A stretch of 64,000 nt of DNA from Arctopsyche grandis (Eukaryota; Arthropoda; Insecta; Trichoptera; Hydropsychidae), in assembly GCF_051622035.1 (NCBI RefSeq), contig NC_135358.1, forward strand, positions 6,716,501-6,780,500. Direction: 5' to 3'. Position 1 is the stretch's first letter. Each line of letters opens with the position of its first letter. The notes under the pieces were generated by a model that was given only the letters and a program-made list of their open reading frames with translations, was not told the origin of the DNA and searched no databases. Made by a program: the position numbers and the translations under genes. Positions 45,652 through 59,265 of this stretch are shown piece after piece.

Positions 45652-46323
45652 ATGGAGGTATCCATATCGTTCTTATCTATGCAAGATAGACGAAATTTTC
45701 AGATTTTATTAATTGTCAAATAATAAATTTCAGCCATCGAATAGCGAACCGGAAAATTCCCAGGAACTTTCGAATTATCCACCGAATCCTCGACCAAAAC
45801 CTACAGTTTGCGATGAACTATGGATAAGCCAAGGACCTCAACCTTGTCCACAACCTTTACCCTCCAAAGAGTTTTCAAATAGTCGAGAATCTTCGACGTC
45901 CAGTGACACTACCGAAAACCTAAAAAAGGTAAGAATTGTTTATAAGGTAAAGCTATTTTGCTGTAAGGAAATTATAGAAATATGTGGGGGGCGGGCGGGG
46001 GTGCCTTAAAATATTATAGAGCGCCTGGTATTCACGCTACGCCACTGAGCTACCTCATAGCAAAGTCATGCAAAGCATGAGAGCCCAGCTTGACAGGGCC
46101 TCAAGTTTGTATATGTAGATAGATTAAATATAATTTAACATTTTCCAACTTAAAAATATCGAAAGTAATAAAAATGACTCGAGTCATACACTTGGACCTA
46201 TAAAATATTATTTTGTTTCGCCTTTATTTCACGACGCAGAAATGTGAAAATGTCCATGCAACTATTTGGGCTTGTATCGTTGCAAACCATAGAAAGCTAT
46301 TTGGGTTCAAGTGGGATAATTAA
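45652..46323 (+). CDS. Small unidentified gene, 3 predicted exons, 94 aa
   Basis: Exons: 45652-45657 (Met-Glu), 45734-45928 and 46240-46323. The middle exon is bounded by AAATTTCAG and AAAAG|GTAAGA. The last exon follows a pyrimidine-rich acceptor (CCTTTATTTCACGACGCAG) and ends in TAA. All junctions are phase 0. The protein has a Pro/Ser/Asn-rich disordered first half (PSNSEPENSQELSNYPPNPR, CDELWISQGPQPCPQPLPS) and a conserved-looking C-terminal module (CENVHATIWACIVANHRKLF, GFKWDN). I do not recognise the family. The middle and last exons are well supported, but the two-codon first exon (ATGGAG|GTATCC, 76-bp intron) is tentative and other 5' exons are possible. No signal peptide or membrane segment. 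A hAT-like end (CACGCTACGCCACTG, 46033-46047) lies in the second intron. Confidence 0.55.
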
Positions 46324-46364
46324 ACACGTAACGCCATTATTAAAAAAAAAGACTTTATTGGAAA

Positions 46365-46830
46365 TATATCCAGAAGACTGAAGAAATATAGCACAACTTC
46401 AAGGATCCCGAATCGAGGTCAGAGACCTCATCCATCACCCCATAAAATGTAAGCCGTACGATTACATCATCGCGTTCTTGTATTCTTGCCTGGATTATCT
46501 TCGTCATAAAAAGGAAAATACACAAGTTGACTCACTTTAATTAACCAATCTTGAGCCCGCAGGAATCCCCAAAAACATGATGTCATCACACAGCTGCATC
46601 ATAAAGCTACGCATTGCATAACCAACCAGGATATAAACCAAACTACCAACCCCAGATGCCAGTGACCTCCAGGAGTTCAGCCTGCCCACTCCTCCAAAGT
46701 CGAGCAACTACCTCCTTCGCCGTACATAAAATAACACCTGTATCAACTGAACAATAAAAATCCTCTTAAAAACTCAACCGAGTTTCCATAGGCTGGGAAA
46801 CAGTCGATACCTAACCACCCGTCCTATAAG
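46365..46830 (+). repeat. Dispersed repeat of about 470-560 bp, copy A
   Basis: Shares AATATAGCACAACTT, ATCCCGAATCGAGGTCA, ACCAACCAGGATATAAAC, GAGCAACTACCTCCTTC and TTTCCATAGGC(T/C)GGGAAAC with copy B at 49921-50487, in the same order. Family unresolved. GC content is higher than the surroundings. Confidence 0.65.
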
Positions 46831-47444
46831 ACTTATCACATCATTTTGCAAACTTTAAATCGAGCAAGATGGATTTTTAAATCAGTGAGCTGAGTTTAAT
46901 TTATTTTTTTTGTAGAATAATTATACATTGAATAGTACTATGTAAATACGCATCAATTTTTTTTAATCATTTCATCTAATATATGTATGTATATAAAAAT
47001 CACTTTGGGGGGGGGGGGGGTAAGGGTCTTGGATAAAATTTGCATGAGGGTCCGAAATTCCTAACCACGCCACTGTATAATCCCAACTACATATGTACTT
47101 ATGTACATACATACATACATATATAGATGTCTTGAATCAGGACATTACATATGTATGTATGTATGTACTCCATTTCTTCAAAATTTCATTAGGAAAAATA
47201 AAACACTTGTAATAGTAATGAAAATAATTCATAATATATAATACATTTGTATTACAAAATTCTATACAGTATAATACATATATGTATTTCTTCTATCATA
47301 ATCAGATCGGACAAATTCTTAAATAATGTAATTAGGTATGTATTAATTTAACACACATATTTCTGTACATATAAATAAATTCTTATTACAATTTAATATA
47401 ATATATGTATAATCATTAAGCTATTTAATTAAAATTATTAAAAA
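46831..47444. other. AT-rich stretch between the small gene and the flippase
   Basis: Contains a G-run (about 47009-47022) leading to TAACCACGCCACTG (47062-47075), reminiscent of a hAT terminus CAGTGGCG. Microsatellites of ACATACATA/ATGTATGTA follow at 47088-47166. The 3' UTR of the flippase probably lies at about 47200-47444. Confidence 0.45.
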
Positions 47445-50400
47445 TTATGTATTCTGATAATTCTGTACATACATTTCTCTAAAAAATTCTGGTTCAATTT
47501 TAGCATTTCTAGTCTTCATAGACCCTTTTAGGGCAATATGAGTAAAATCAGGATAAAGGCAAGCTACAATAGTTACTAAATTTAGCAACCAGAATACCGG
47601 CGATGCTAGCAATCTAGTGTATGTTCCAGTCACATCACCATCATACATTCTGCAACGACAAATAACGAACTCGTTAACATTTTAATTATTTACAAGTTTG
47701 ATTAAGATTAAAAATATAATACTTACAAATAAATTGAAGAATACGTAGCCGACAGTGCCATGAAAACCAAAATTGACAGAAAAACGACAACAACAAAAAT
47801 GGCAGTTTGGTAGCGAGCGTTAATTAACAGTTTCAAATTTGCTATAACAACAAGCAAATGGAAAATCATTGCACCGAAACTCCTGTAACATAATGTTAAA
47901 ATTTAGCACCCAATGATAATTATTATATGCTTCAGGGACGATTAACGACAACAATATTACCAAAACTCTGCAGACATTCCGTCTTTCGAAATAACAGGAT
48001 TGATTTGCCATAGAATACAACAAAATCCATAAATTATCACTGAATGATATGTTGCTGTGAGACACCAGGTCAAAAAATATTTAGTAGAAAGTAGCTTGTT
48101 TTTACGTTGATTTTTGTATAAAATTGGATTACTGAAAATAATTATTTTACATGTTCATTCTATGCTATTGAGAAATTGAAACTGAATATATTCATTAAAC
48201 ATAAAGATACCTCATCAACAAACCAGACGAATGGCACTGTTCAGTGAGTGAAATTGCGAAAATGGGAGCTGACACAAAGAAAAGATTATAGAGAGATAGA
48301 AACATAGAATCAAATACAGTTTGAGTAGAAAAGTTTGATTGGATTTGATAAAAAAGCTGTAAAAAAAAACCACCATATTACAAATCAAACTGAATATTAA
48401 AATATATATAACATGTGTACGTGTATTTTACATTAGCGTGTAGTATTTTAAGCAGACTTATGGCGAAATCACACAGAGAGGCACGCACGTGGCACGTGGT
48501 TATTTTTTAGATACTTTTAAACATGCGAAAAAATGCAGCACGCCTCGCACACACTGGCACACAGTCCCAAAAATCACTCCCTGGATTTTTTCGGTGATAT
48601 TTTGTCCTTGTATTGATATAGGCTTGACAGTGATTAATAACGGCTAATCTCATATTTTAAGTAATGTAGGAGAAACTTGTCGAAATAATAAAATCGTACG
48701 AATTAACAATCAACTGGGAACGCCCTTTCTTGACTTGAAGCCAAGATCGCGTGCCGTGCTGTTCATCTATATGTGTTTCCGCCCTTAGTCGGGCCAGGAT
48801 GCTTTTACCAACAAAAAATGGTTCACTGTTGTCAACCTTTTTTTAATCTCTTGCTTTGTAGGTCAATAGTAATTTAAAATAGTGAACCATTTTTTGTGTA
48901 TAAAAGAATCCTGACCGCCGATCTCTGATTATAAGATATTTACCATTAAATTGACGAAAGCAAGATTTTTATAAAACGAATATTGAATTAAAGTAGCCAG
49001 TCTTTGATAATACCAGTGGCCATGCACTAATAATATTTTCTTCAACATTTGAAAGCTGGCAAAAGCAAAATCGGACGATCTATAACAAGATAAGTGTGGT
49101 TTATTTATACAGTATACATTTAAAATTTATATTTGCGATAGTAAATATAAAACAATTGTACCGTGCTGCCTGTCTCCCTTCTTTTCCAAATATTCCAAAA
49201 CCAACATGTGCTTCTTGTATCATAGATATATCATTTGCTCCGTCTCCCACCGCCGCCGTTACTGGCCTTCCCGGACTCTTTTTTATAAGCCGAACAATCT
49301 ACATAGATAAATCACACCAAGCTCGTCATTCGATAATAGTATTAAAAACAGGGTTGAAAATGCATCGGCATGCTTAAATTAACTCACCAGAGCTTTTTGA
49401 AGCGGTGACAGTCGACAACAAATGACCGATTCGCACTTGAGCGACATGTCTGAAAACCTGGTTTCGTTTGGAGTATTTAAAATTAGTCCTAAACTTTGAC
49501 CATCCAGGACTAGCGTAATGTGAGCGTTGACAAGCTCGTCCATGACAGTTTCACAGTGGTTCAATTGTTCATCGAGACTTTCGCGTGTTAATATTTCGGT
49601 TAAAAACAACTTTTTGGATTTGGAAGGAATGTGTCCGCACGATTGTGCTACGTTGATCGCTGTTTCTGCCTGAAATTATCGAGTAATGTATAATGTATTG
49701 CATATTTATTACATAATATATACATAGCCTGTGATTTCATATAATTTATTTTCTAAAAAGAAAATCAACAATTACTTTCTAAAAAGAAAATCCGATAAAT
49801 AGTGTTACAAAAACCGTATTCCAATAATTCTGGCACTATGAAAAGCATATGAATATATGAAATTACATAGTTAAAACGTTACAGATTATGAATTATTTAA
49901 TTGCAAATTATTATAACATTGTAGGAATAAAGCACAGCTTGTACAATCCCAAATTGAGGTTGATGTTTTTATAGGAATATAGCACAACTTGTACTATCCC
50001 GAATCGAGGTCAATGATCGCATCTATTTTCCCATTGAACTCGAGCTGTACAATTACATCCTGTACGATACACGTAAAGTCAACCTTGACCGAAATACCTC
50101 CGTTCCAACTAGGGCAAAGACACCATTAACTCGCTCCTGATACGCAATCATAAGTACACATACGGAAACCTCCGAGACGATGATCTCACCACTCGACTGC
50201 ATATCGAGCAACTTTGAGGCAACCTTTACAAAGGACAACCTCGAGTCCGAAGGAATCTTCGAGAGCATTATTTCACCAGCCAAATTACGCATTGTAGAAC
50301 CAACCAGGATATAAACTTTTACACCAGCCCCTGACGTCAGCAAGCCTCTGGAGTTCAGCCATCGCGCTCCTTCAGAGTGGAGCAACTACCTCCTTCACCG

Positions 50401-53400
50401 TACATACAATACTACTTGTATACCAAACTCAACCGTGTTTCCATAGGCCGGGAAACGGTCGAAACATAGCCTCCCGTCCTATAATACTATAACGTGGGAA
50501 CACGAGAGAGAGTATCCACCTGTCTAAGTGCATTCGTGGGTGAACAATAGAGACTCTGGATTAGGCTAACGGGACTCAGTAAGTGCCCGAACAAAGGATA
50601 TGCTGGAGTTTTCACAGACCTGGGCGAGTGGACTCGCCACGGAAGACCTTTATGTGCCTGGAGAATAGACACATTAATGGATCGGGGAAGCTGTTCTGTG
50701 CAAATTGTCCTTTATATGGAGGTACACATGATAGATCAGTTTGAGCGGTGGTCCCGTGTGGACCTCTTGAATCGTTTAATAAATGCTGTGATGCGACTTC
50801 GGCCTTTCATTTGGATCCTGAACCCACCCCTACGCAACAATATCAACTAAATAGTCCGATTTTTTAAAAATATATTGTTCAATTTCAGGTCCAGTTTATC
50901 ATATAGTTATCTATGATTATTAAGACTTTACATAAATAGCTGAAGCACAACTTTTTCAATGAGTAATGATTTACTTACTGAAAAAATACTGATAAATGAA
51001 CGAATGGACATGATTATATGTACACTAGTGTTGTGCCCGATGGAATATCATCACATGGGTTATGGCACATTAAGCTATTAAAAAATTAAAAGAATTGTGT
51101 CGGTTCTGTGTTCGATCTGCACGCGGTCGTATTTTTTTCAAATACCTTTTAAATATATTTAATTTAATATTTATATTTCATTGTAAAGTATGAAAAAAAA
51201 TGATAAAAACTACCCACCTACACATATATAAACAATATAAAAGACTAATAGAAAAATTAAATAAATAAATTTTCAATAGAATGCGCTAAATGCTTGGAGA
51301 CTAATTTGTCCATTACCAATAATTCAAGCGAAATTAGTTGCTGAAAAGCGAAAGATTTATGAAGGTATTTGGCGATAAGATTCTGGAAATTTCGAAATGG
51401 AAATGTAAACATATGAATTATGGTCATTACTTTGTCACCGGTCAACACCCAAATTTTAATTCCCGCAATACGGAGAGCTTCCATCGTTTCTGTGACATTG
51501 TCCTGCAAGCGATCTTCAACAGCAGTCGCTCCTATTAAAGTTAAACCTTGCTCTATGCTTCTCCAACTATCTACTGGAGTTTTACTAGATCTACCACGAA
51601 TATCCATATTCAGTCTTATTAATTCTAAAAAAAAAAAAACAATTGATAAAACATACTAATAGTAAAGATCACGTTTATAAACATCAATTAAACTATACCA
51701 TCATTTATAATTGAGTATTCTTCCTTGCTAATTTTTTTATATGCAACTGCTAGTGTTCTCAATCCCTTCTCTGCAAAATACTGCACATCATCATTTATTT
51801 TTGATAATATTGGACTATCTAGGCATAGCGGCAGCAGTGCACTTTCAGCGCCTTTACAAAACAGCCATATCTGCAAATCGTAAATGCGTAAATGGCGATA
51901 TATTGATTGATTGATCCTGAAGAATTATTGAAAGTAAAAAAATTCCAACCTGTCCTGCACTATCTTTGACGATGACCGACATTCTCCGTCTGGTCGATGT
52001 GAACTCCAACGTGTTAAGTCTTTCGTAAATTATTGTATCACCATTATACTTGATGAACATTTTACTGACGTCGTCTCCATAAAACACAATTCCTCGATTT
52101 GCTGCCGCTTTGACGAAAGCTATTTCATCGGAGCTCATGGCCTGGTATATAGGTAGCTCTTCGAAATCGACAGTGTTATTATTTATAAATCCAGCATCTT
52201 TTCGTTTGCTCGAACGACTGTTGATTTTGGCCATCGAAGCCTCCTCTACTTGTACCGTGTGACAGAGAGCAAGAATCGTGAAGAAAAACTGAATATCTGG
52301 CTAAAAAACTTAACATTAAACATTACAAAATAAATTAGAACAATAATTGGAATCATTTAATACTAACTTCTAATATTTGTAATGCTTCAACGGTTTCGCC
52401 GTCGATCCAGTTATCGTTCATTTCATACAATCTGCGATTTTTTTCAACATAGCATCTTCCATTTACAGAGCACATTTGAAAGTGCATGTCGTTCTTTGTT
52501 AGAGTGCCCGTCTTATCCGAAAACAATATTTCGATTTGTCCGAGCTCTTCGTTCAGATCAGATGTGTTGACGAGAGGCGGTTGATCAATCTCTCCACAGT
52601 ATAAATCTCTATCCCATTCCAAATACATAGAACCTTTAAAATCACAAAGTCAATGAAACTATTGATTTATTTTCAATATTATTCTTGTCATATTGGTCCC
52701 AAGAGCATAATGGTGGTTTTGATTAATCAGCAGCGTTTTAAAATCAGAAGGATTGTATATAAAAAAGGTTGTGGCTATTTTCAGGTACTATATCTGCAAA
52801 TTATTGCCTATTTGCAGGTACTATCTCTGCGAATTATTGGCTATTTACAGGTACTATATCTGCGACAGGCGCAAAGTCTTCTCCGCATGCGCGTGAACTG
52901 TCACTGTCAGCCTGTTTACTGTTAAAATTTTGTTTTAAATCTCTTAAAATTTAGTTCGAACTCGTAAAATGACGTAGAGTAAAACATATAATCCAAATTA
53001 GTTAATATTATTAATTGTTAGAAAATTATTATCATATACAACGTATAATATCTACATACAAGAACAAGCCGCGAACTAGCTAAATGATATAAATCTATTA
53101 TAATAACGTGCGAAATTTATTTGCCTCATGTATAATGAACGATTGATTAAACAATATACATTAAATGTAAGAAATTATAATCGGATTATAAATTCACGCG
53201 CATGCGCAGAAGGCTTTGCGCCTGTCGCAGATATAGTACCTGCAAATAGCCAATAATTCGCAGATATAGTACCTGCAATTAGCCACAACCATATAAAAAT
53301 GATAATTCTTCACCACTCTACTCTAAAGACGTGATATTTATGATTATTACCAAAGAATTTCTGCAATTCTATTGTTACATACAGTGATATAGGTATGCAA

Positions 53401-56400
53401 TAATAGTACAGTAGCAAAAACGAGAATGCATCCTGTGCAATGGCTTTGAAAGAAGTATTAGCCTCGGTAATTCCTATATACAAATGCGCACTTTTCACCT
53501 TCTCCAAATGCCGTTTCAACGCATATGATACAATAATTTCAATGAGCATCAAAACAATGAAAAATATTAGATAATTATTGATGTATTTTTCGCAGGACGT
53601 AAACTTGTTCGAAGTGAACCGAGAATTGAGCGCCAACTTCGTCTCCTCTCCTATAAGTCAATGTCAGTGAGTCATTTATATAAATCAATACAATTCATAA
53701 TACACATTATCATATTATATGTACATATATACCTGTATAAACGGCACATCCAATCGCCCATTCGGTATTTTTTAATCTAGAACCTCTCAATAACAGATTA
53801 TCTGTTCCTATTGGGAAAGTCCCGCCATCGTCCACGGCTATTTTACCATAAAAAGTATAAATATCTGGTTCTGGTTTCAACACTTCAATTTTAATTGTTG
53901 ATTTAATTTTACCATCTAAAAATAGCAATATATTATATATGTATACATAATAATTTTTTTTTTAATTAAGTATATTTTGTGCAGAAACAATTAGATGATT
54001 AGTAGCTTGAAAATGAATATATGAATCGAAGAACAAATATTTACTAGCTAAATAAAACAAAACTACAAAGCAATATGCCACAATTTTTTTTGTTAAAGAT
54101 TTATTTTATTTATTTTTTAAACAGACCATTGTGGCATATTGCTTTGATATAAAGATAAAGTCATTCATGTAAGATCTACAAAACCTTTGTCGGACTAATT
54201 AAACTGAGCACAAAAAAAGTTACCGGAGCGAAAACTAATCAATCTTTACTAATTTTGCCAAGTGATTTCGAATGACAATAATTTTTGTTGAATTATCTGT
54301 CTTCAAAGTCTCAACTCAAAGTCTTCAACTCAAAATCAAAGTCTTCAACTCAAAATCAAAGTCTTCAACTCAAAATCAAAGTCTTCAACTCAAAATCAAA
54401 GTCTTCAACTCAAAATCTGTTCCAAAAGTAAGTATTGGAATTTATATTTAGATGTTTTTTCTATTGATTGTGATTTTTTATTACTTTTTAATACTTACAA
54501 TTATTTATCTAGCGAAATTTAATATTATGAGCTAATTTTGCAAATTTTTCACTTTATCACGTTTATAAGGATTGTTTTTTTTATGTCAATATTTTTTTGT
54601 TTTATCGAAACGTACTAATTTGAGCGGTAAATTATTTTAAATTGAGTAAAAAAAAGGTATCGTTGATGACCGTATGCATGATGCAAAGTGGGCTTATTTA
54701 AGAGCCCCGCCTAGAACAGTTCACATTGTAATTCAAAATAATTTACTGCTCGAATTAGTAAGTTCAGATAAAATAAATGAGATAATGATTGAGATTATAA
54801 ATCAAACTTCGTAAACGAAGTGAATGATAGCTCGATAAAAAAACGTGTCAAAACATATGTATATATTTTTGACTTTTAAAATACGCTAAATAATTAATTA
54901 TACGTATTTTAAAGGAATACAAATTTACAATTAATAGAAAAAACATCTGACTGTTGAATTCAATACTCATTTTTGGCATAGCAATACTAGATTTTTAATA
55001 AATTACCGCAAATACCAAAAATCTGCTTAAAACGCTCACATCTCTTAAATGAGAGTATGCCAACAAAAATTATTGTATTATTCGAATTCAATTGTTTAAA
55101 CTTAGTAAAGATTGATTAGTTTCTGCTTCGATAAGTAATAAGTGAAACGTAAAGGAGGTTTGTAAAAAAACTGTGATTTTTTGTTGCTCAGTGCTATCAT
55201 TTTCCTACTTCTTTGGAATTTACTAAATGAATATTTTTATATTCTGTAATAATTTGGTTCTAACAAGATGAGGCACTATTGAATAGATACACATTTTACA
55301 AAATTTCATACAAATCGACATAGAAGTGATATATCTTGTTTCGGAGACGTTGCCTACAATTTATCGGCTTGAGATTTCCTTATGTGGAGCTATTTGAAGG
55401 AAAAAATGTATTCTCATCGATCTAATACTATCTAACCAGCAGAAAGCTTTGAACAGAGTGGTCACGGGTTCAAATCCCACTGGTTTTTGCTGGCTAGACC
55501 TTGGATTTGTGACTCCAGGTCGATCGTTTCCTATCAGTTTGCCAATTTATCTGGTTTTTATTGAAACAGTTCCAAAAAATTGGCAACCTTACCCAATTTT
55601 TTGCAAAATTTCGAGTTTCAAACAATCTCGAATTTCGCTGAATTGTTTAAAATGCTGCAAATTTACAAATTTGACCATAGATGTCTCTGTGGAATTTATG
55701 TACTTTGTATAATACTAGTAATATTTGTATCAAATGTACAATGTTTCTGGCCAGGAAGGCGCATTGGGGCTACCTGTTGGGCCTTTGTGGTATAAATTAA
55801 ACATAAAATATATCTAGTAGTTGAAATATAACATCCCAGCGAATATTCAACGACTTTCAAAGACTGAAATAAGTGATGGACAATGTGCAGAGCTCATCTG
55901 AGTCATATCTTCGGAAAATGACTTTGTACATAACGTTGTAACTTGATTTTTCTTAACTAGTGAATGTTTAATTTCAAATGGAGTGTTCATTTCAAAGATA
56001 CTGTTACGTACACCGCCGAATAAGTGCAATCGGATTAGGCCGAGTAGCATCCCAGAGACTGTGTGACCGTTATAATTGGTTTCAAGGATTATCTCTAGAC
56101 TAAGTGCATGTAGGCTAAACAATGGCCACCCAATTGGCCGCTATTGGTCCCTTCTCAGAAGTGACCGATACCATGGGACTGAGTGTCGTGGGAATACATA
56201 TCCGGGTACATGCCCAAACAATAAGGAAGTAACCGGACGTTGAAGAAGCCCTGAGCGACCGATCCGTTATAAGGCGGTACTTAGGCGATATCAAGACATT
56301 CGGGACGAAGCACTGCCAGTGCGTATATCTCCTTAATCACCAATAAATGCTGTGAAACGACTTTGGTCTTTTACTTGGATCCTCCACCCACCCCTACGCA

Positions 56401-56872
56401 ACAATACCATGTAATTGTTCTCTAACGCCCCAAATTGTATTACATTATACATACCTATAGTGGTGTTTATCAAGGGTGATGGTACTTTCAGCGGCTTCAA
56501 ACTGGTCTCACCATCCAAATTGGCAGTAGTGACGAAGCATTTACCTCTTGAATCAGAAGACCACAAAAGTACAGTATCACATGGAACATCACAATCACGT
56601 CCAATCTTTACAAGCTCTCCGGGTCTTATGGCATGACATTTTATCTGCTGTAGGGTCGAGTTTTTCAATACCGACACTGAAATTACATAAAACAATAATA
56701 AACGAAAATAAATGTTTTTATTTTGTTCAACTCCCATCTCAAGTACCCAATTCATTGTTGACGGCATTATCCAATCTGTGCCTTAGCCAATCTTCGTATC
56801 CTTGTTTAGCCATTGTCACGATGATCACGAAAGCCAATGGTGCCAAACTGGTTAATGGTGATACAGGACTAT
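47445..56872 (-). CDS. ATP11-type phospholipid flippase (P4-ATPase), 5'-partial, 15 exons
   Basis: Exons (minus) are 56872-56747, 56676-56455, 53915-53733, 53650-53351, 52633-52368, 52300-51950, 51870-51699, 51624-51431, 49669-49388, 49298-49162, 49079-48944, 48356-48211, 48131-47961, 47882-47727 and 47649-47445. All have GT-AG sites, compatible phases and no internal stops, giving about 1014 residues. Landmarks are SPVSPLTS and [12 protein letters not shown] (M2 region), [12 protein letters not shown] (actuator), [14 protein letters not shown] (M4), FSDKTGTLT (phosphorylated Asp), [13 protein letters not shown] (nucleotide domain), [32 protein letters not shown] and [11 protein letters not shown], then the last membrane helices. 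Order and wording match ATP11A/B/C rather than ATP8, 9 or 10. These enzymes, with a CDC50 subunit, move aminophospholipids to the cytosolic leaflet. The usual SPDE box reads SSDE here. About 90 N-terminal residues (M1) were not found and probably lie past 64000 or in an unrecognised exon. Introns carry many transposons. Confidence 0.92.
48456..48786. mobile_element. Fold-back MITE, GGCACG family, in a flippase intron
   Basis: The left end (TGGCGAAATCACACAGAGAG) and the reverse complement of the right end (GGGCGGAAACACATATAGAT) are imperfect inverted repeats, both leading into GGCACG motifs. Relatives lie at 28109-28311 and 27365-27860. Confidence 0.6.
48791..48918. mobile_element. 128-bp fold-back element next to a splice donor
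   Basis: Left arm (CCAGGATGCTTTTACCAACA, then AAAAAATGGTTCACT) and right arm (48883-48918) are inverted copies of about 36 bp. It lies 26 bp inside the intron from the donor at 48943 and abuts the preceding MITE. The AAAAAATGGTTCA core resembles the termini of the CACTA/Chapaev-like MITEs. Confidence 0.65.
49921..50487 (+). repeat. Dispersed repeat, copy B (pairs with 46365-46830)
   Basis: Colinear with copy A and longer by about 100 bp. The first 50 bp are themselves duplicated (GGAATAAAGCACAGCTTGTA at 49924 and GGAATATAGCACAACTTGTA at 49974). It lies in a flippase intron. Confidence 0.65.
50488..50843 (+). repeat. LTR-like fragment related to the solo LTR at 56002
   Basis: Its end (AATAAATGCTGTGATGCGAC, TTTCATTTGGATCCTGAACC, CACCCCTACGCAACA) aligns with the 3' end of the solo LTR, and CGTGGGAACACGAG aligns with CGTGGGAATACATA inside it. 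The first ~180 bp of the LTR are missing. Confidence 0.6.
52767..53290. mobile_element. Long-TIR MITE with internal iterations (Mutator-like)
   Basis: The left arm (GGTTGTGGCTATTTTCAGGT...) and right arm are inverted copies over about 100 bp or more. They contain the iterated unit CAGGTACTATATCTGCGAAT three times on the left and twice on the right, then ACAGGCGCAAAG and CGCATGCGCGTGAA. ATATAAAAA occurs on both sides (52757-52765 and 53291-53299), a 9-bp duplication as Mutator elements make, allowing one extra A. It lies in the flippase intron between exons 52633 and 53351. Confidence 0.7.
54203..55192. mobile_element. 990-bp inverted-repeat element in a flippase intron
   Basis: Left end ACTGAGCACAAAAAAAGT and reverse-complemented right end ACTGAGCAACAAAAAATCAC are inverted. 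Subterminal AACTAATCAATCTTTACTAA and ATAATTTTTGTTG occur in both arms. A diverged relative interrupted by a SINE is at 40200-41020. No coding frame and no clear target duplication. Confidence 0.6.
54301..54418 (+). repeat. 20-bp minisatellite, about 5.5 units
   Basis: Tandem GTCTTCAACTCAAAATCAAA units, nearly perfect, inside the 990-bp element. The related copy near 40270 has only a single CTCAAAATCT. Confidence 0.9.
55430..55800 (+). mobile_element. tRNA-derived SINE, best full-length copy
   Basis: Head CTAACCAGCAGAAAGCTTTG with B-box CACGGGTTCAAATCCC. Body TGACTCCAGGTCGATCGTTT and AATTGGCAACCTTACCC, then AATGCTGCAAATTTACAAAT. Tail CCAGGAAGGCGCATTGGGGC then GGCCTTTGTGGTATAAATTA. In a flippase intron. 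Confidence 0.85.
56002..56403 (+). mobile_element. Solo LTR of an LTR retrotransposon
   Basis: Begins TGTTACGTACACCGCC and ends CCCTACGCAACA, i.e. TG...CA, with ATAC on both sides (55998-56001 and 56404-56407), a 4-bp target duplication typical of Gypsy-type integration. An AATAAA polyadenylation signal lies at 56342-56347. Length 402 bp. It lies 52 bp from the flippase exon ending at 56455. Confidence 0.82.
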
Positions 56873-56893
56873 CTATAATTAGAATACAATTAA

Positions 56894-58502
<1,609 letters not shown>

Positions 58503-59265
58503 TAAATATACCTATACATAACTAATAAACAATGTACATATATATTCGACATTTAAATTCGCATGAGATTATTTTTTATTTTATTGATTAGATTAACCTT
58601 GAGATGTGAACGATAAACTGAATGCGTTTCAGGAAATGAGTCAGTAACGTACTTCAACAGGATAAAAAGATAACAATCGGAACGAAAGTTACATTATTGT
58701 TACATTACAATTTTATACGTTTGAGTTTTGTTTACACAAAGTCGTATCAATATTAGAAGGTGTGATCATTCTTTTGCAATGACATCTTATCGCATTATTT
58801 GTAATTGGTGACTTATTAATTATTGGAAAAATGCCATAAATTAATAACTTATCTTATGTGAATCACAAACATATAACCTGTTTCGAAAGGCAGTCAGCAG
58901 TATTTATTAGAAATATTAGACCGGCAAGCGAAATTTGTTGTTTTTGATATAGAAATACCATAATATTTATTAAATATGTATATGTATAAAGATGACTACT
59001 TATTTGTTGTTGTTTTTTTTTTGTTTTATCAGTAGCATGTCAACAGTGTGGACCTGATGCAAAGCCTGTTAATTGGTCCCCATAAATAATTTTTAAAACA
59101 TACGACATTTGGCATGTATGTATGTGTGTATAAGAATTTTTGCATGTAATTTTTATGAATTAAAAATAAATAATATAAGTTTTAAGCTATGTACATATAC
59201 ATGCATATATCAACTCTGTATAAAATATACCTTAGAATTAGTTGCAATTTTCATTTTATTTTAAA
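58503..59265. other. AT-rich stretch between Helitron-like copies
   Basis: No coding segment, including none matching the missing flippase N-terminus. Holds ATGTATGTGTGTATA-type microsatellites. Confidence 0.5.

Noticed and set aside
50053-50385. 110-codon minus-strand frame in repeat copy B
   Set aside because: It lies in a dispersed repeat within a flippase intron, and the parallel frame in copy A is broken. Not reported as a gene.
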